Positions 43,777-53,205 are shown, counted from the stretch's first letter. The stretch is DNA of 55,836 nt from Pullilachnospira_A gallistercoris (GCA_018712125.1 DVHM01000082.1:1-55836); one strand, 5' to 3'. The notes: generated by a model from the sequence alone, not told the origin. Made by a program: numbers and translations.

Positions 43777-45828
43777 ATGGGAGAGAGGACAGAGACAGAA
43801 AGAACAAAGATCAGCCTGCGGGGGCAGGATACCTATGATATCAGCGATCATCTCTACGGAATTTTTCTGGAGGACATCGGATTTTCCGTGGACGGCGGTC
43901 TGAATGCCAACATGGTCAACAACTACAGTTTCGACGGCGTCTATCTGGACAGGCAGGAGATCCGGGCGGTGGAGGAGCCTCTGCGCTACTGGAGGTTTGA
44001 GGGGGAACGGATGACATCCGGTACCGAGAAAGCGCTCTCCAAAAACAGCAAATACGCGCGGATAGTGGTCAGGGAGAAGGCATCCCTGATCAATTACGGT
44101 TACAGCGGACAGCAGAAGGGATGGGAGATTCCCTCCATGTCCATAAAGGAAGGCCAGACGTACACATTCTCCGCCCTTGTGAGAAACCGCACCTTTAACG
44201 GGAAAATCGGCGTGCAGGCGGTAAATGGCAGGGGGGAGCCTCTGACGGAGGAGGCCTTCTGTGAGATCTCGGAGGAGCTGGGCATTTCCCCGGAACCGAC
44301 GCCGGTGCTGGAGACAAGGGCGCAGGGATGGGTAAAGATTTCCCTGTCGGTAACGGGGACGAAGGAAGCTTATGGAAAACTTCGGATCGCTTTCGCCGGC
44401 GACGGGGAGCTGTGGCTGGACTGTGTGGATTTTCACAGTGACAACCTGTGGCATGCGGGAGATCCCAAGTGGCGCCACGGCCATCTGCGCAGGGATCTGG
44501 TGGAGACGCTGGAAGCGCTGCATCCGCGGTTTATGCGGTTCCCGGGCGGCTGCATTGTGGAAGGTCTGACGCCGGGGAACGAGTACAACTGGAAACACAC
44601 GGTGGGGGAGCTATGGGAGCGGAAGAGCAACTACAATCTCTGGTCGGAGAAGCTGCCTGACGGCGGTTACAACCAGTCGTACCAGATCGGTTTTTATGAG
44701 TACTTCTGTCTCTGCGAGGATCTTGGCATGATGCCGCTGCCAACCCTCTCCGCGGGGATGAACTGCCAGATCCGGGTGCGCCAGTACAAGCTGAAGGAGA
44801 ATACCATGATCCCTCTGGACTCCCCGGAGTTTGACAACTATATCGTGGACAATTATCTGGATCTGATCGCCTTTGCCAACGGGGATCCAAAGGAGAACCG
44901 GTGGGCTGCGCTGCGGGCAAAGATGGGACACCCGGCGCCCTTCGGACTGAAGTATATCGGTGTGGGAAATGAGAACTGGGGCCGGGATTACCTGAAGCGG
45001 TACGACCATATCGCGGGGGCCATCCACGAGAAGTATCCCGAAATCCAATGCATGATCTGCTGTGGGTTTACGCCGATTCAGGCGATGAACCGTTCCGTCT
45101 GGAATCATGTGAAAAAGTACCATCCGGGCGTTATCGCGGACGAACACGCCTACCACAGCCCGGAGTGGTTCATCAAGTCTGCCGGACGCTTCGATCGCTA
45201 TGACAGAAAACGGGGCAAGGTCTATATGGGAGAATATTCCGCCAACGGTATGATGGCCGGAAAAAAGATGACGGTGGAGAATTCCAACTGCCTGGATTCG
45301 GCCCTCGGGGAGGCGGCCTTCATGACCGGTATGGAGCGAAACGGCGATGTGGTGGAAATGGCTTCCTACGCACCCCTTCTGAACCTGGCGGGGAGCGAGC
45401 AGTGGTACGCCAACCTGATTGATTTTAACCCGGCGACCGTTTCCCCGACGGTCAATTACTGGAACCAGGCGCTCTTTTCCAACTATTACGGGCCGAAATA
45501 CGTTCCCTTCTCCGGGAAACTGCCGAAGGGCGTGTTTCTGTCGGTTACCCGGGACGAGGAACATTTCTATGTCAAGGCGGTCAACACTACGGATGCGGAT
45601 GCGCAGCTGGAGCTTGAGGGTCTGGGAGCTGGGGATGGAACATATTCTGCCGAATGTCTGGGCGGCACTGCTTTGGATGTGCGAAATGAGGTGGATTTTG
45701 CCGGCGCATCCTTGCAGAAACTGAAGCCGGAGCCGGCGGAGGTGTCTGTGGAACAGGGGCATCTTGTGATATCCCTTGCGGGGAGAAGGATTTTTGCATG
45801 TAAACTTCCCATGGCGGAACAGAATTGA
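43777..45828 (+). CDS. GH51 alpha-L-arabinofuranosidase
   Basis: 683 residues. An N-terminal carbohydrate-binding-like beta domain (YTFSALVRNRTFNGKIG) inserted before the (beta/alpha)8 barrel gives the larger GH51 form. Catalytic acid/base Glu399 in YIGVGNENWG, nucleophile Glu486 in VYMGEYSANG; FPGGCIVEGLTPGNEYNWK is a family hallmark. Releases terminal arabinofuranose from arabinan or arabinoxylan oligosaccharides; no signal peptide, so it acts inside the cell. Start at 43777 with GGGAGGAAAGG upstream; the longer frame from 43642 overlaps GH43 and lacks a matching N-terminus. Confidence 0.94.
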   Translation: MGERTETERTKISLRGQDTYDISDHLYGIFLEDIGFSVDGGLNANMVNNYSFDGVYLDRQEIRAVEEPLRYWRFEGERMTSGTEKALSKNSKYARIVVREKASLINYGYSGQQKGWEIPSMSIKEGQTYTFSALVRNRTFNGKIGVQAVNGRGEPLTEEAFCEISEELGISPEPTPVLETRAQGWVKISLSVTGTKEAYGKLRIAFAGDGELWLDCVDFHSDNLWHAGDPKWRHGHLRRDLVETLEALHPRFMRFPGGCIVEGLTPGNEYNWKHTVGELWERKSNYNLWSEKLPDGGYNQSYQIGFYEYFCLCEDLGMMPLPTLSAGMNCQIRVRQYKLKENTMIPLDSPEFDNYIVDNYLDLIAFANGDPKENRWAALRAKMGHPAPFGLKYIGVGNENWGRDYLKRYDHIAGAIHEKYPEIQCMICCGFTPIQAMNRSVWNHVKKYHPGVIADEHAYHSPEWFIKSAGRFDRYDRKRGKVYMGEYSANGMMAGKKMTVENSNCLDSALGEAAFMTGMERNGDVVEMASYAPLLNLAGSEQWYANLIDFNPATVSPTVNYWNQALFSNYYGPKYVPFSGKLPKGVFLSVTRDEEHFYVKAVNTTDADAQLELEGLGAGDGTYSAECLGGTALDVRNEVDFAGASLQKLKPEPAEVSVEQGHLVISLAGRRIFACKLPMAEQN

Positions 45829-45879
45829 CAGGTGTGGTATGATAGTACATATACTTTCACGGATGGAGATAACAGGAGC

Positions 45880-46647
45880 ATGGAGACGAGAGAGATACTG
45901 GAAAAACTGCAGCGGGGAGAGATGACCGTGGCGGAGGCGGAGGGACATCTGCGCCGGCAGCCCTTTGAGGAGATGGGTTACGCCAAGCTGGATATGCACA
46001 GAAAAGTCCGTTCCGGTTTCGCGGAGGTTATTTTCTGCGCCCGCAAATCCGACGAGCATCTGCTGCAGATTTTTCGGAAACTTTACGAGACGGACGGCGA
46101 AGTCTTCGGCACCCGGGCCAGCCAACATCAGTACGAGCTGATCCGGGAGGAATTCCCCCAGGTGGAGTATGATCCGCTGTCCCATATCATAAAGATAGAG
46201 AAAAAAGAGAAAGAGCGGATCGGAAATGTGGCGGTCTGCACCGCCGGAACCGCGGATATCTCTGTGGCGGAGGAAGCGGCCCAGACGGCGGAGTATTTCG
46301 GAACCAATGTCCATCGGATTTACGATGTGGGGGTCAGCGGAATCCACCGGCTGCTTTCCAGACTGGATGTGATCCAGGAGGCCAACTGTGTTGTGGCGGT
46401 GGCCGGCATGGAGGGAGCGCTGGCCAGCGTGATGGGCGGTCTGGTGGATAAGCCGGTTATCGCGGTGCCCACATCGGTGGGTTACGGAGCCAGTATGAAC
46501 GGGATTTCCGCCCTTCTGACCATGATCAATTCCTGCGCCAACGGGATTGCGGTGGTCAATATTGACAACGGCTACGGAGCCGGTTATCTGGCGACGCAAA
46601 TCAATCGGCTGGCAGTACACGGATCCGAGGAGGAAGAAAAACAATGA
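45880..46647 (+). CDS. larB: Nickel pincer cofactor biosynthesis protein LarB
   Basis: 255 residues. LarB carboxylates and hydrolyses nicotinic acid adenine dinucleotide to start the nickel-pincer nucleotide cofactor of lactate-racemase-type enzymes. N-terminal regulatory helix region METREILEKLQRGEMTVAEAE; C-terminal PurE-like domain with VCTAGTADISVAEEAA, VYDVGVSGIHRLL-type motif, VAVAGMEGALASVMGGL and PTSVGYGAS. Ribosome-binding site CAGGAG before ATG 45880. The stop overlaps larC by ATGA. larA and larE are not in the window. Confidence 0.95.
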   Translation: METREILEKLQRGEMTVAEAEGHLRRQPFEEMGYAKLDMHRKVRSGFAEVIFCARKSDEHLLQIFRKLYETDGEVFGTRASQHQYELIREEFPQVEYDPLSHIIKIEKKEKERIGNVAVCTAGTADISVAEEAAQTAEYFGTNVHRIYDVGVSGIHRLLSRLDVIQEANCVVAVAGMEGALASVMGGLVDKPVIAVPTSVGYGASMNGISALLTMINSCANGIAVVNIDNGYGAGYLATQINRLAVHGSEEEEKQ

Positions 46648-48041
46648 GCAGACAGTTATATTTTGAGTGCGCCAGCGGCATCAGCGGCGATATGACCGTG
46701 GCGGCGCTTCTGGACCTGGGAGCGGATGAGAAGACGCTGCGGGAGACCCTGGGGACACTTCCCATAGAGGAACCTTACGAGATACATATCAGCAGAGTGA
46801 AAAAATCCAGCCTGGATGTCTGTGATTTTCTGGTAAAGCTGCCCCAGGACGGGGAATTTCTCGATCATGACATGGAGTATCTCCACGGACATCTCCATGA
46901 GCATGACCACGAGCACGAGTCTGAGGCTGCTCATGACCACGGACACGATCATGACCACGACCACGATCACGATCACAGCCACGACAGACATGACCACGAC
47001 CACGGCCACACGCACAGTCATGGCCATGAGCACGACCATTCACACACCCATGCGCATGCCCACGGACGGGGGCCGGATGAGATCCGCGGGATTTTCGCGG
47101 CATCTTCCATGACGGACGGGGCCAAGGCCATCGCGAACCGGATTCTCCAGGTGCTGGCGGAGGCGGAGGCGGCTGTTCACGGGACAGACGTGAGTCTGGT
47201 GCATTTTCACGAGGCGGGAGCGGTGGACTCCATCATCGATATCGCTGCCACGGCCATCTGTCTGGATAACCTCGCGGTGGATGGCGTGATCTTTACCGAG
47301 CTGTGCGAGGGCCACGGCAGTGTGCGCTGTCAGCACGGGCTGCTGCCGATTCCGGTGCCGGCGGTAACAAAGATCGCCACAGCCCACGGTTTGAAATTCC
47401 GTTTTCTCCCGGTGGAGGGCGAGCTGGTTACCCCCACCGGCGCGGCAATCGCGGCGGCGACAGTCACATCGGATACGTTGCCGGCATCCATAAAGATTCT
47501 CGGGTGCGGCATGGGAGCCGGCAAGCGCAGCTACGATGTGCCGGAGATTCTGCGGGTTTTTCTGGTGGAGACGCCGGAGAATGACGGCGCGGAAAATTTC
47601 AGGAAGAAGGATGTAATCTGGAAGCTGGAGACCAACGTGGACGACTGTACCGGCGAGACGCTTGGCTATGTGATGGAGCAGCTGTTCGCGGCAGGGGCCA
47701 GAGATGTGAATTACACGCCGGTATTCATGAAAAAGAATCGCCCGGCCTACGAACTCCATGTGATCTGTGACGCGAAGGATGTGCCGCGGATGGAGGAGAT
47801 CATCTTCCGGGAAACTACCACGATCGGTATCCGCAGGATGCCGATGGAGCGCACGGTGCTGTCAAGGGAAGTCCGCAGGATCGAGACTTCTCTGGGGGAG
47901 GCTGTGGTCAAGGTGTGTCCTGTGGGGGATGAAGAAAAAATTTATCCGGAATACGAGAGCGCAGCAAAGATTGCCAGAGCGCGGCATCTTCCGTTGCAGA
48001 AAGTGTACGATACGGTAAAAAAGGAGAGTGAAGAGCGATGA
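46644..48041 (+). CDS. larC: Nickel insertion protein LarC with His-rich loop
   Basis: 465 residues in one frame; in some lactobacilli the gene is split and needs ribosomal frameshifting, so this is the fused form. LarC is a CTP-dependent nickel insertase that finishes the pincer cofactor. N-terminal YFECASGISGDMTVAALLDLG and HFHEAGAVDSIIDI, then CEGHGSVRCQHGLLPIPVPA, and C-terminal ETNVDDCTGE and IYPEYESAAKIA. Between residues 75 and 147 lies a stretch with about 29 histidines, mostly HD pairs, probably nickel-storing. Overlaps larB and the CDF gene by ATGA at both ends. Confidence 0.95.
   Translation: MSRQLYFECASGISGDMTVAALLDLGADEKTLRETLGTLPIEEPYEIHISRVKKSSLDVCDFLVKLPQDGEFLDHDMEYLHGHLHEHDHEHESEAAHDHGHDHDHDHDHDHSHDRHDHDHGHTHSHGHEHDHSHTHAHAHGRGPDEIRGIFAASSMTDGAKAIANRILQVLAEAEAAVHGTDVSLVHFHEAGAVDSIIDIAATAICLDNLAVDGVIFTELCEGHGSVRCQHGLLPIPVPAVTKIATAHGLKFRFLPVEGELVTPTGAAIAAATVTSDTLPASIKILGCGMGAGKRSYDVPEILRVFLVETPENDGAENFRKKDVIWKLETNVDDCTGETLGYVMEQLFAAGARDVNYTPVFMKKNRPAYELHVICDAKDVPRMEEIIFRETTTIGIRRMPMERTVLSREVRRIETSLGEAVVKVCPVGDEEKIYPEYESAAKIARARHLPLQKVYDTVKKESEER
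46866..47085 (+). repeat. Low-complexity CAY-GAY stretch encoding the LarC His-rich loop
   Basis: Imperfect tandem repetition of His-Asp codons (CAC/CAT alternating with GAC/GAT) gives about 29 His in 73 residues. Likely to vary in length between strains by slippage. It is in-frame coding sequence, not a CRISPR or intergenic repeat. Confidence 0.8.
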
Positions 48042-49207
48042 TTTCACTGCTTTCAAAGTTGTTTATCAAAAATTATCAGAATTATGAGGCGCCGAAGGTG
48101 CGCCAGGCTTATGGCATGCTCTGCGGCTCCGTGGGAATCTGTCTGAATATCCTGTTGTTCATCGGAAAATGGCTGGCCGGTGTGCTCAGCGGCTCTATCG
48201 CTATCACGGCGGACGCCTTCAACAACCTTTCGGATGCCGGTTCTTCCGTCATCACGCTGGTGGGATTCAAACTTTCCGGTCAGAAGCCGGATCCGGAACA
48301 CCCCTTCGGACACGGAAGGATGGAGTACATCTCCGGTCTGCTGGTATCTGTGGCGATTCTGATTATGGGATTTGAACTGATCAAATCTTCCGTCGAAAAG
48401 ATTATTTCCCCGGAGCCCATCGACAGCAGCCCGGTAGTTTACGGGATTCTGGCGGCCTCGATTCTGGTAAAGCTCTATATGGGATTTTATAACCGCGCGG
48501 TGGGAAAGAAAATTTCCAGTGCCGCCATGGGCGCGACAGCCATGGACAGTATCAGCGACACGGTGTCCACCGCCCTGGTCCTTCTGGCAACTTTCATCAG
48601 CCAGAAGACCGGGCTGATTTTAGACGGCTGGTTCGGTGTGCTGGTGGGCGTGTTTATCTTTGTCAGCGGTGTGCGCTCCATGAAGGAGACGGTGGATCCC
48701 CTGCTGGGCCAGGCGCCCGGGAAGGAACTGGTGGATCAGATCCGGAAAATTGTGACCAGCTCTCCCAACGTCTATGGCATGCACGATCTGATTGTCCACG
48801 ACTATGGTCCCGGCAGACGGATGATCTCCCTCCATGCGGAGATTCCGGCGGATGGGGACCTGATGGCGATCCACGATGAGATCGACAATATTGAGGCAAA
48901 ACTGCGGGATGAGCTCCACTGCTCAGCGACGATTCATATGGATCCGATTGTGACCAATGACGCGGAGACCAATGAGATGAGAAGCCGGGTGGCGCATCTG
49001 GCAAAAGAGATCGATCCGAAGCTTTCGATTCACGATTTTCGCATGGTAAAGGGGGATACCCACACCAATCTGATCTTTGATGTGGCGGTGCCCTACGAGT
49101 GTCATCTTACCGATGTGGAAGTGAGCAATGAGATGAAAGAAAAAGTAAAGAATATTCCGGGGCATCAGTACTTCGCGGTCATGCAGATTGACCGGGTGTA
49201 TGTATAG
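48038..49207 (+). CDS. Cation diffusion facilitator transporter, N-D-D-D metal site
   Basis: 389 residues, six membrane segments and a C-terminal cytoplasmic domain. Metal-site positions: Asn62-x3-Asp66 in segment 2 (NNLSD) and Asp170-x3-Asp174 in segment 5 (DSISD). Zinc exporters usually have His/Asp or Asp pairs with a His; the N-D-D-D quartet is the type reported for manganese exporters such as MntE. The start overlaps the larC stop (ATGA), tying it to nickel-cofactor genes. It may export Mn2+, Ni2+ or another divalent metal; selectivity is inferred. A palindromic terminator follows. Confidence 0.88.
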   Translation: MISLLSKLFIKNYQNYEAPKVRQAYGMLCGSVGICLNILLFIGKWLAGVLSGSIAITADAFNNLSDAGSSVITLVGFKLSGQKPDPEHPFGHGRMEYISGLLVSVAILIMGFELIKSSVEKIISPEPIDSSPVVYGILAASILVKLYMGFYNRAVGKKISSAAMGATAMDSISDTVSTALVLLATFISQKTGLILDGWFGVLVGVFIFVSGVRSMKETVDPLLGQAPGKELVDQIRKIVTSSPNVYGMHDLIVHDYGPGRRMISLHAEIPADGDLMAIHDEIDNIEAKLRDELHCSATIHMDPIVTNDAETNEMRSRVAHLAKEIDPKLSIHDFRMVKGDTHTNLIFDVAVPYECHLTDVEVSNEMKEKVKNIPGHQYFAVMQIDRVYV

Positions 49208-49223
49208 CGCCGGCACGCCGAGG

Positions 49224-49246
49224 GCGGGAACTTTTAAAGTTCCCGC
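49224..49246. terminator. Bidirectional terminator between CDF and DUF4317 genes
   Basis: Nearly perfect palindrome GCGGGAACTTT (49224-49234), T, AAAGTTCCCGC (49236-49246). It lies 17 bp past the CDF stop and overlaps the stop codon of the convergent gene, so it can serve both strands. Confidence 0.75.
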
Positions 49247-50463
49247 TCTTCTCCGTTGATGCAGGCCTGCTCGTCGTCATCCAGGGGGATGACCAGACAG
49301 CGGTGCCCGTCCACAAAGGCGGAGGTAACCAGAGGCAGTTTCTCGGGGGAAACCTTGACGACGATGTCGGCTTCCTTCCCGTCTTTTCCGATGACGCCGG
49401 CCTCTTCCAGCTTCTTTGTCAGGTCCGCCACCTTTTCCTGAAGCACTTTCTTTTCCGCCCGGGGCTCGTTGGCCTTCAGAGCCTTCGGATCCAGCAGTTC
49501 CTTGGCGTCGGGGAGGGTATCCTCGAAATATTCCTCGTAGTTTTTCTGGATTCTTTCCGCTTTCTCCACAGGCACACCGCCCTCCGTGAGGACTTCCGTC
49601 ACGGCCTCCGGCGTGAAGGGAAGGGGATCATCCTTGTCCATCTTCTCCTCCTCGGCGAGGACGAACTCGTTCAGGCTCTGCTGGATGTCCAGAATCTTTT
49701 CTCCGGTCTCCTCATCGTCCGGTCCCAGCGCCTGGGTTACCATGTTGGTAAAGGCGTTCTGCTTTTCCGCCGTGGTCTGTTTGGAGCGGCAGCCGAGGCC
49801 GTTCTCCCAGAACTCCCGGTGGGGTTCCTTGGCGTTCTTCGTGTAGACCAGAACCGAGTGAATGTCCGTGCTGCGCTCGGTAAAGCAGGGGAAGGTAAAA
49901 CCGGTCTCTGTGGCGCCGACAATCCAGTCCCGGTCCCTCGCGCCGATCCGGTGCTCCGCCTCCCGGTATCCGAGTCCCGGTTTGGAGAGGGTAACCGGAC
50001 AGATGGCGCAGAGCAGATACTCGTAGACTTCCTCGGAGTCCCCCAGATCCAGGTTGTCCTTCGTCTTCATGGGCACGTCGTAGGCGTCGTGGAAGAGAAG
50101 AATCAGATAATTCCCCACATAGTCGTAAGTGTCGATGATCAGATCATAGTAGGCGTTTACCAGGTTGTCATCGGTAAGACGGCTGTCCCGCAGTGCCATG
50201 AGGATCTGCTGATGGCCGCCGGGCGCTTCCTCCTCGATGGGAAATTCCAGTTCCAGCAGGTTGTTGCCCAGGGTGCCGGAGAGGCATTTTCCGGCAATCT
50301 CCAGATATTTGTGAAATTCTTCGTCCTCCAGATTCAGAAAAGTCTCCCGGAAGGTAACCACCTTCTCCTTGGAGGCGTCCACATAGCAGCCGCACATGGT
50401 GGTAAAAGTGCAGCTCTCCTTCTTAAAACGCCGTTTGATTTCGGCAATTTCTTTTTTATTCAT
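49234..50463 (-). CDS. DUF4317 family protein
   Basis: 409 residues from MNKKEIAEIKRRFKKESCTFTTMCGCYVD. The N-terminal half carries the DUF4317 pattern, including CGCYVDASKEKV, ILLFHDAYDVPMKT and ICPVTLSKPGLGY. The C-terminal part has a helical region rich in Glu/Lys (about residues 280-360) and ends with VDGHRCLVIPLDDDEQA. No membrane segments or signal peptide. Widespread in clostridia; function unknown. Own promoter at 50507-50535. Weak ribosome-binding site AAAGGAC. Confidence 0.85.
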   Translation of the reverse strand: MNKKEIAEIKRRFKKESCTFTTMCGCYVDASKEKVVTFRETFLNLEDEEFHKYLEIAGKCLSGTLGNNLLELEFPIEEEAPGGHQQILMALRDSRLTDDNLVNAYYDLIIDTYDYVGNYLILLFHDAYDVPMKTKDNLDLGDSEEVYEYLLCAICPVTLSKPGLGYREAEHRIGARDRDWIVGATETGFTFPCFTERSTDIHSVLVYTKNAKEPHREFWENGLGCRSKQTTAEKQNAFTNMVTQALGPDDEETGEKILDIQQSLNEFVLAEEEKMDKDDPLPFTPEAVTEVLTEGGVPVEKAERIQKNYEEYFEDTLPDAKELLDPKALKANEPRAEKKVLQEKVADLTKKLEEAGVIGKDGKEADIVVKVSPEKLPLVTSAFVDGHRCLVIPLDDDEQACINGEEREL

Positions 50464-50506
50464 ATGTATGTACGTCCTTTCCCGGCAGCAGTGCCGTATG
50501 CTCTCT

Positions 50507-50535
50507 ATTATAAAATCTGCGTCAAAAAGTGGCAA
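50507..50535 (-). promoter_or_regulatory. Promoter of DUF4317 gene
   Basis: Minus strand TTGCCA (50535-50530), 17-bp spacer, consensus TATAAT (50512-50507), about 44 bp before the ATG. Confidence 0.7.
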
Positions 50536-50589
50536 GGAGGAATTTTCGCGGCGTTTTTGCGGATTTGGAGGTGTTTGTAGAAGAAACTC

Positions 50590-50618
50590 TTGATTTGAGC
50601 GCTTTCGTAAGGTAAACT
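50590..50618 (+). promoter_or_regulatory. asnS promoter
   Basis: TTGATT (50590-50595), 17-bp spacer containing AGCGCT, TAAACT (50613-50618), about 67 bp before the asnS start. The short leader excludes a T-box. Confidence 0.6.
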
Positions 50619-50684
50619 AGTAGAGATATGTCCCCCGGCTGCAGGAACCGGGAGATGAGAAAGCTGTATGGAGGAAAAGTTGTT

Positions 50685-52070
50685 ATGTTAAACGTGAGAG
50701 ATTTGTATCATCATCAGGAGGAGTACGCCGGCCAGGAAGTGACCGTCGGCGGCTGGGTGCGGAGCATCCGGGATTCCAAGACATTCGGTTTCATGGTGTT
50801 GAGCGACGGTACGTTCTTTGAACCGCTGCAGGTCGTTTACGGAGATAAACTCGATAATTTTGCCGCCATCAGCAAATTGAACGTGGGTTCCGCGGTTATC
50901 GTGACCGGAGTGGTAACGCTGACGCCCCAGGCAAAGCAGCCCTTCGAGATCCAGGCCACCGAGGTGGTGGTGGAGGGACCTTCCACACCGGATTACCCGC
51001 TGCAGAAGAAGCGCCACTCTTTCGAGTATCTGCGGACCATCAGCCATCTGCGCCCCCGCACCAACACCTTCCAGGCGGTGTTCCGGGTGCGCTCTCTGAT
51101 CGCCTACGCGATCCACAAATTTTTCCAGGAGCGGGATTTTGTCTATGTGCACACACCGCTGATTACCGGCAGTGACTGTGAGGGTGCCGGAGAGATGTTC
51201 CAGGTTACCACGATGGATCTTGGCAATGTACCCAAGACCGAGGACGGCGCGGTGGACTTCTCCAAGGACTTCTTCGGAAAATCTACGAACCTGACGGTGA
51301 GCGGCCAGCTGAACGGCGAGACCTTCGCCATGGCCTTCAAGAACATCTACACCTTTGGACCGACCTTCCGGGCGGAGAACTCCAACACTACCCGTCACGC
51401 GGCGGAATTCTGGATGATTGAGCCGGAGATCGCCTTCGCAGATCTGACCGATGACATGATGCTGGCGGAGAGCATGCTGAAATATGTGATAAACTATGTG
51501 TTGGAGCATGCGCCGGAGGAGATGGAATTCTTCAACAAGTTTGTGGACAAGGGACTGATCGATCGTCTGCGCCATGTGGCGGAGTCCGATTTCGGCCGCA
51601 TTACCTACACCGACGCCATTAAGGAACTGGAGAAGTACAATGACCAGTTTGAATACAAGGTATACTGGGGATGCGATCTGCAGACGGAGCACGAGCGCTA
51701 TCTGACCGAGCAGATTTTCAAGCGTCCGGTCTTTGTGACGGATTATCCCAAGGAGATCAAGGCCTTCTATATGAAGCTGAACGAGGACGGAAAGACCGTG
51801 GCGGCTATGGACTGTCTGGTGCCGGGCATCGGAGAGATTATCGGCGGCAGCCAGAGAGAGGATGATCTGGAGACGTTAAAGCAGCGCATGGCCGAGTGCG
51901 GACTGAAGGAGGAGGACTACGGGTTCTATCTGGATCTGCGCAGATACGGAAGCGCCCGTCACGCGGGATTCGGTCTCGGATTTGAGCGGTGTGTGATGTA
52001 TCTGACGGGTATGGGCAACATCCGCGACGTGATTCCCTTCCCGCGGACAGTGGGCAACTGCGATCTGTAA
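50685..52070 (+). CDS. asnS: Asparaginyl-tRNA synthetase
   Basis: 461-residue class IIb synthetase charging tRNA-Asn with asparagine. OB-fold anticodon domain at the N-terminus (VTVGGWVRSIRDSKTFGFM), motif 2 TFRAENSNTTRHAAEFWMIEPE, motif 3 GLGFERCVMYLTG, and the AsnRS-type end NIRDVIPFPRTVGNCDL. Start ATG 50685 with GGAGG 10 nt upstream; an upstream ATG at 50628 would add 19 residues not seen in the family. asnA follows 60 bp downstream, so asparagine production and its charging to tRNA are linked in one operon. Confidence 0.96.
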   Translation: MLNVRDLYHHQEEYAGQEVTVGGWVRSIRDSKTFGFMVLSDGTFFEPLQVVYGDKLDNFAAISKLNVGSAVIVTGVVTLTPQAKQPFEIQATEVVVEGPSTPDYPLQKKRHSFEYLRTISHLRPRTNTFQAVFRVRSLIAYAIHKFFQERDFVYVHTPLITGSDCEGAGEMFQVTTMDLGNVPKTEDGAVDFSKDFFGKSTNLTVSGQLNGETFAMAFKNIYTFGPTFRAENSNTTRHAAEFWMIEPEIAFADLTDDMMLAESMLKYVINYVLEHAPEEMEFFNKFVDKGLIDRLRHVAESDFGRITYTDAIKELEKYNDQFEYKVYWGCDLQTEHERYLTEQIFKRPVFVTDYPKEIKAFYMKLNEDGKTVAAMDCLVPGIGEIIGGSQREDDLETLKQRMAECGLKEEDYGFYLDLRRYGSARHAGFGLGFERCVMYLTGMGNIRDVIPFPRTVGNCDL

Positions 52071-52130
52071 GAGGATTCCGGCTGCCGCGGCATGGAGCGG
52101 ATGAAAACGACAGAAAGGAAGTAGGTAAGG

Positions 52131-53141
52131 ATGGGAAAGATTTTTATCCCCGATGACTATACACCGGCGCTGGATCTCAAGGAGACCCAGATCGCCATCA
52201 AGAAGGTAAAGGATTTCTTTCAGAGAGAGCTGGCTACGGAGCTGAATCTCCGCAGAGTGACGGCGCCGCTGTTTGTGGCGCCGGAGTCCGGCCTCAACGA
52301 TAACTTAAACGGCGTGGAGCGGCCGGTCAGCTTCGGAATCAAGGAACAGGGCGAGCGCACCGTGGAGATCGTTCACTCCCTGGCAAAATGGAAACGTATG
52401 GCCCTCGGCAGATACGGTTTCGCGCCGGGAGAGGGCCTCTATACGGATATGAATGCGATCCGCAGGGATGAGGAGACCGACAATCTCCATTCCATTTATG
52501 TGGATCAGTGGGACTGGGAGAAGATTATCACGAAGGAGCAGCGCACCGAGGAGACTTTGAAAGATACGGTAAAGGCTGTCTATGAGGCGCTGCGTGTCAC
52601 CGAAAAGCGGATGTCAAATTCCTATGAGTATATTCACTGCATCCTGCCGGAGGAGATTACCTTTGTGACTTCCCAGGAACTGGAGGACCGCTTCCCGGAT
52701 CTTTCTCCGCGGGAGAGGGAGTACAAGATTGCGAAGGAGAAGGGCGCGGTATTCCTGATGCAGATCGGCGGCGCTCTGGCCTCCGGAGAACCCCATGACG
52801 GGAGAGCGCCGGATTACGATGACTGGTCCTTAAACGGAGATATCATCGTCTACTATCCTGTGCTGGACACAGCGTTGGAACTGTCCTCCATGGGTATCCG
52901 TGTGGACGAGGAGGCACTGATAAAACAGCTTGAGATCGCCGGATGTCCGGAAAGGGCGCAGCTTCCCTTCCAGAAGGCAATCATCGAGAAACAGCTTCCC
53001 TACACCATTGGCGGCGGTATCGGACAGTCCCGGATCTGCATGTTCTTCCTGCGGAAAGCGCACATCGGAGAGGTGCAGGTTTCCATCTGGCCGGAGGATA
53101 CGGTGGAATACGCCAAAAGCAGAGGCGTGACAATTCTGTAG
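52131..53141 (+). CDS. asnA: Ammonia-dependent asparagine synthetase
   Basis: 336 residues, full length. Makes asparagine from aspartate, ATP and ammonia; structurally related to class II synthetases. Family stretches: IKKVKDFFQRELATELNLRRVTAPLFV, GVERPVSF, VHSLAKWKRMALGRYGF, GLYTDMNAIRRDE, VDQWDWEK and GGIGQSRICMFFL. Ribosome-binding site AGAAAGGAAG. Sits between asnS and yerC. Confidence 0.96.
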   Translation: MGKIFIPDDYTPALDLKETQIAIKKVKDFFQRELATELNLRRVTAPLFVAPESGLNDNLNGVERPVSFGIKEQGERTVEIVHSLAKWKRMALGRYGFAPGEGLYTDMNAIRRDEETDNLHSIYVDQWDWEKIITKEQRTEETLKDTVKAVYEALRVTEKRMSNSYEYIHCILPEEITFVTSQELEDRFPDLSPREREYKIAKEKGAVFLMQIGGALASGEPHDGRAPDYDDWSLNGDIIVYYPVLDTALELSSMGIRVDEEALIKQLEIAGCPERAQLPFQKAIIEKQLPYTIGGGIGQSRICMFFLRKAHIGEVQVSIWPEDTVEYAKSRGVTIL

Positions 53142-53205
53142 ACGACAGGGAAGAACCGTTTCGGTGTCTGAAGAGAAGACGCAAACAGGAAAAGGGGTGG
53201 ACAGG

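Noticed and set aside
46866..47085. Regular short repeats that could suggest a CRISPR or microsatellite
   Set aside because: They are in-frame His-Asp codons inside larC; there are no spacers or conserved direct repeats of CRISPR length.
50464..50684. Possible T-box riboswitch upstream of asnS/asnA
   Set aside because: The promoter lies about 67 bp before the gene, and no T-box sequence, specifier loop or terminator/antiterminator pair is visible.
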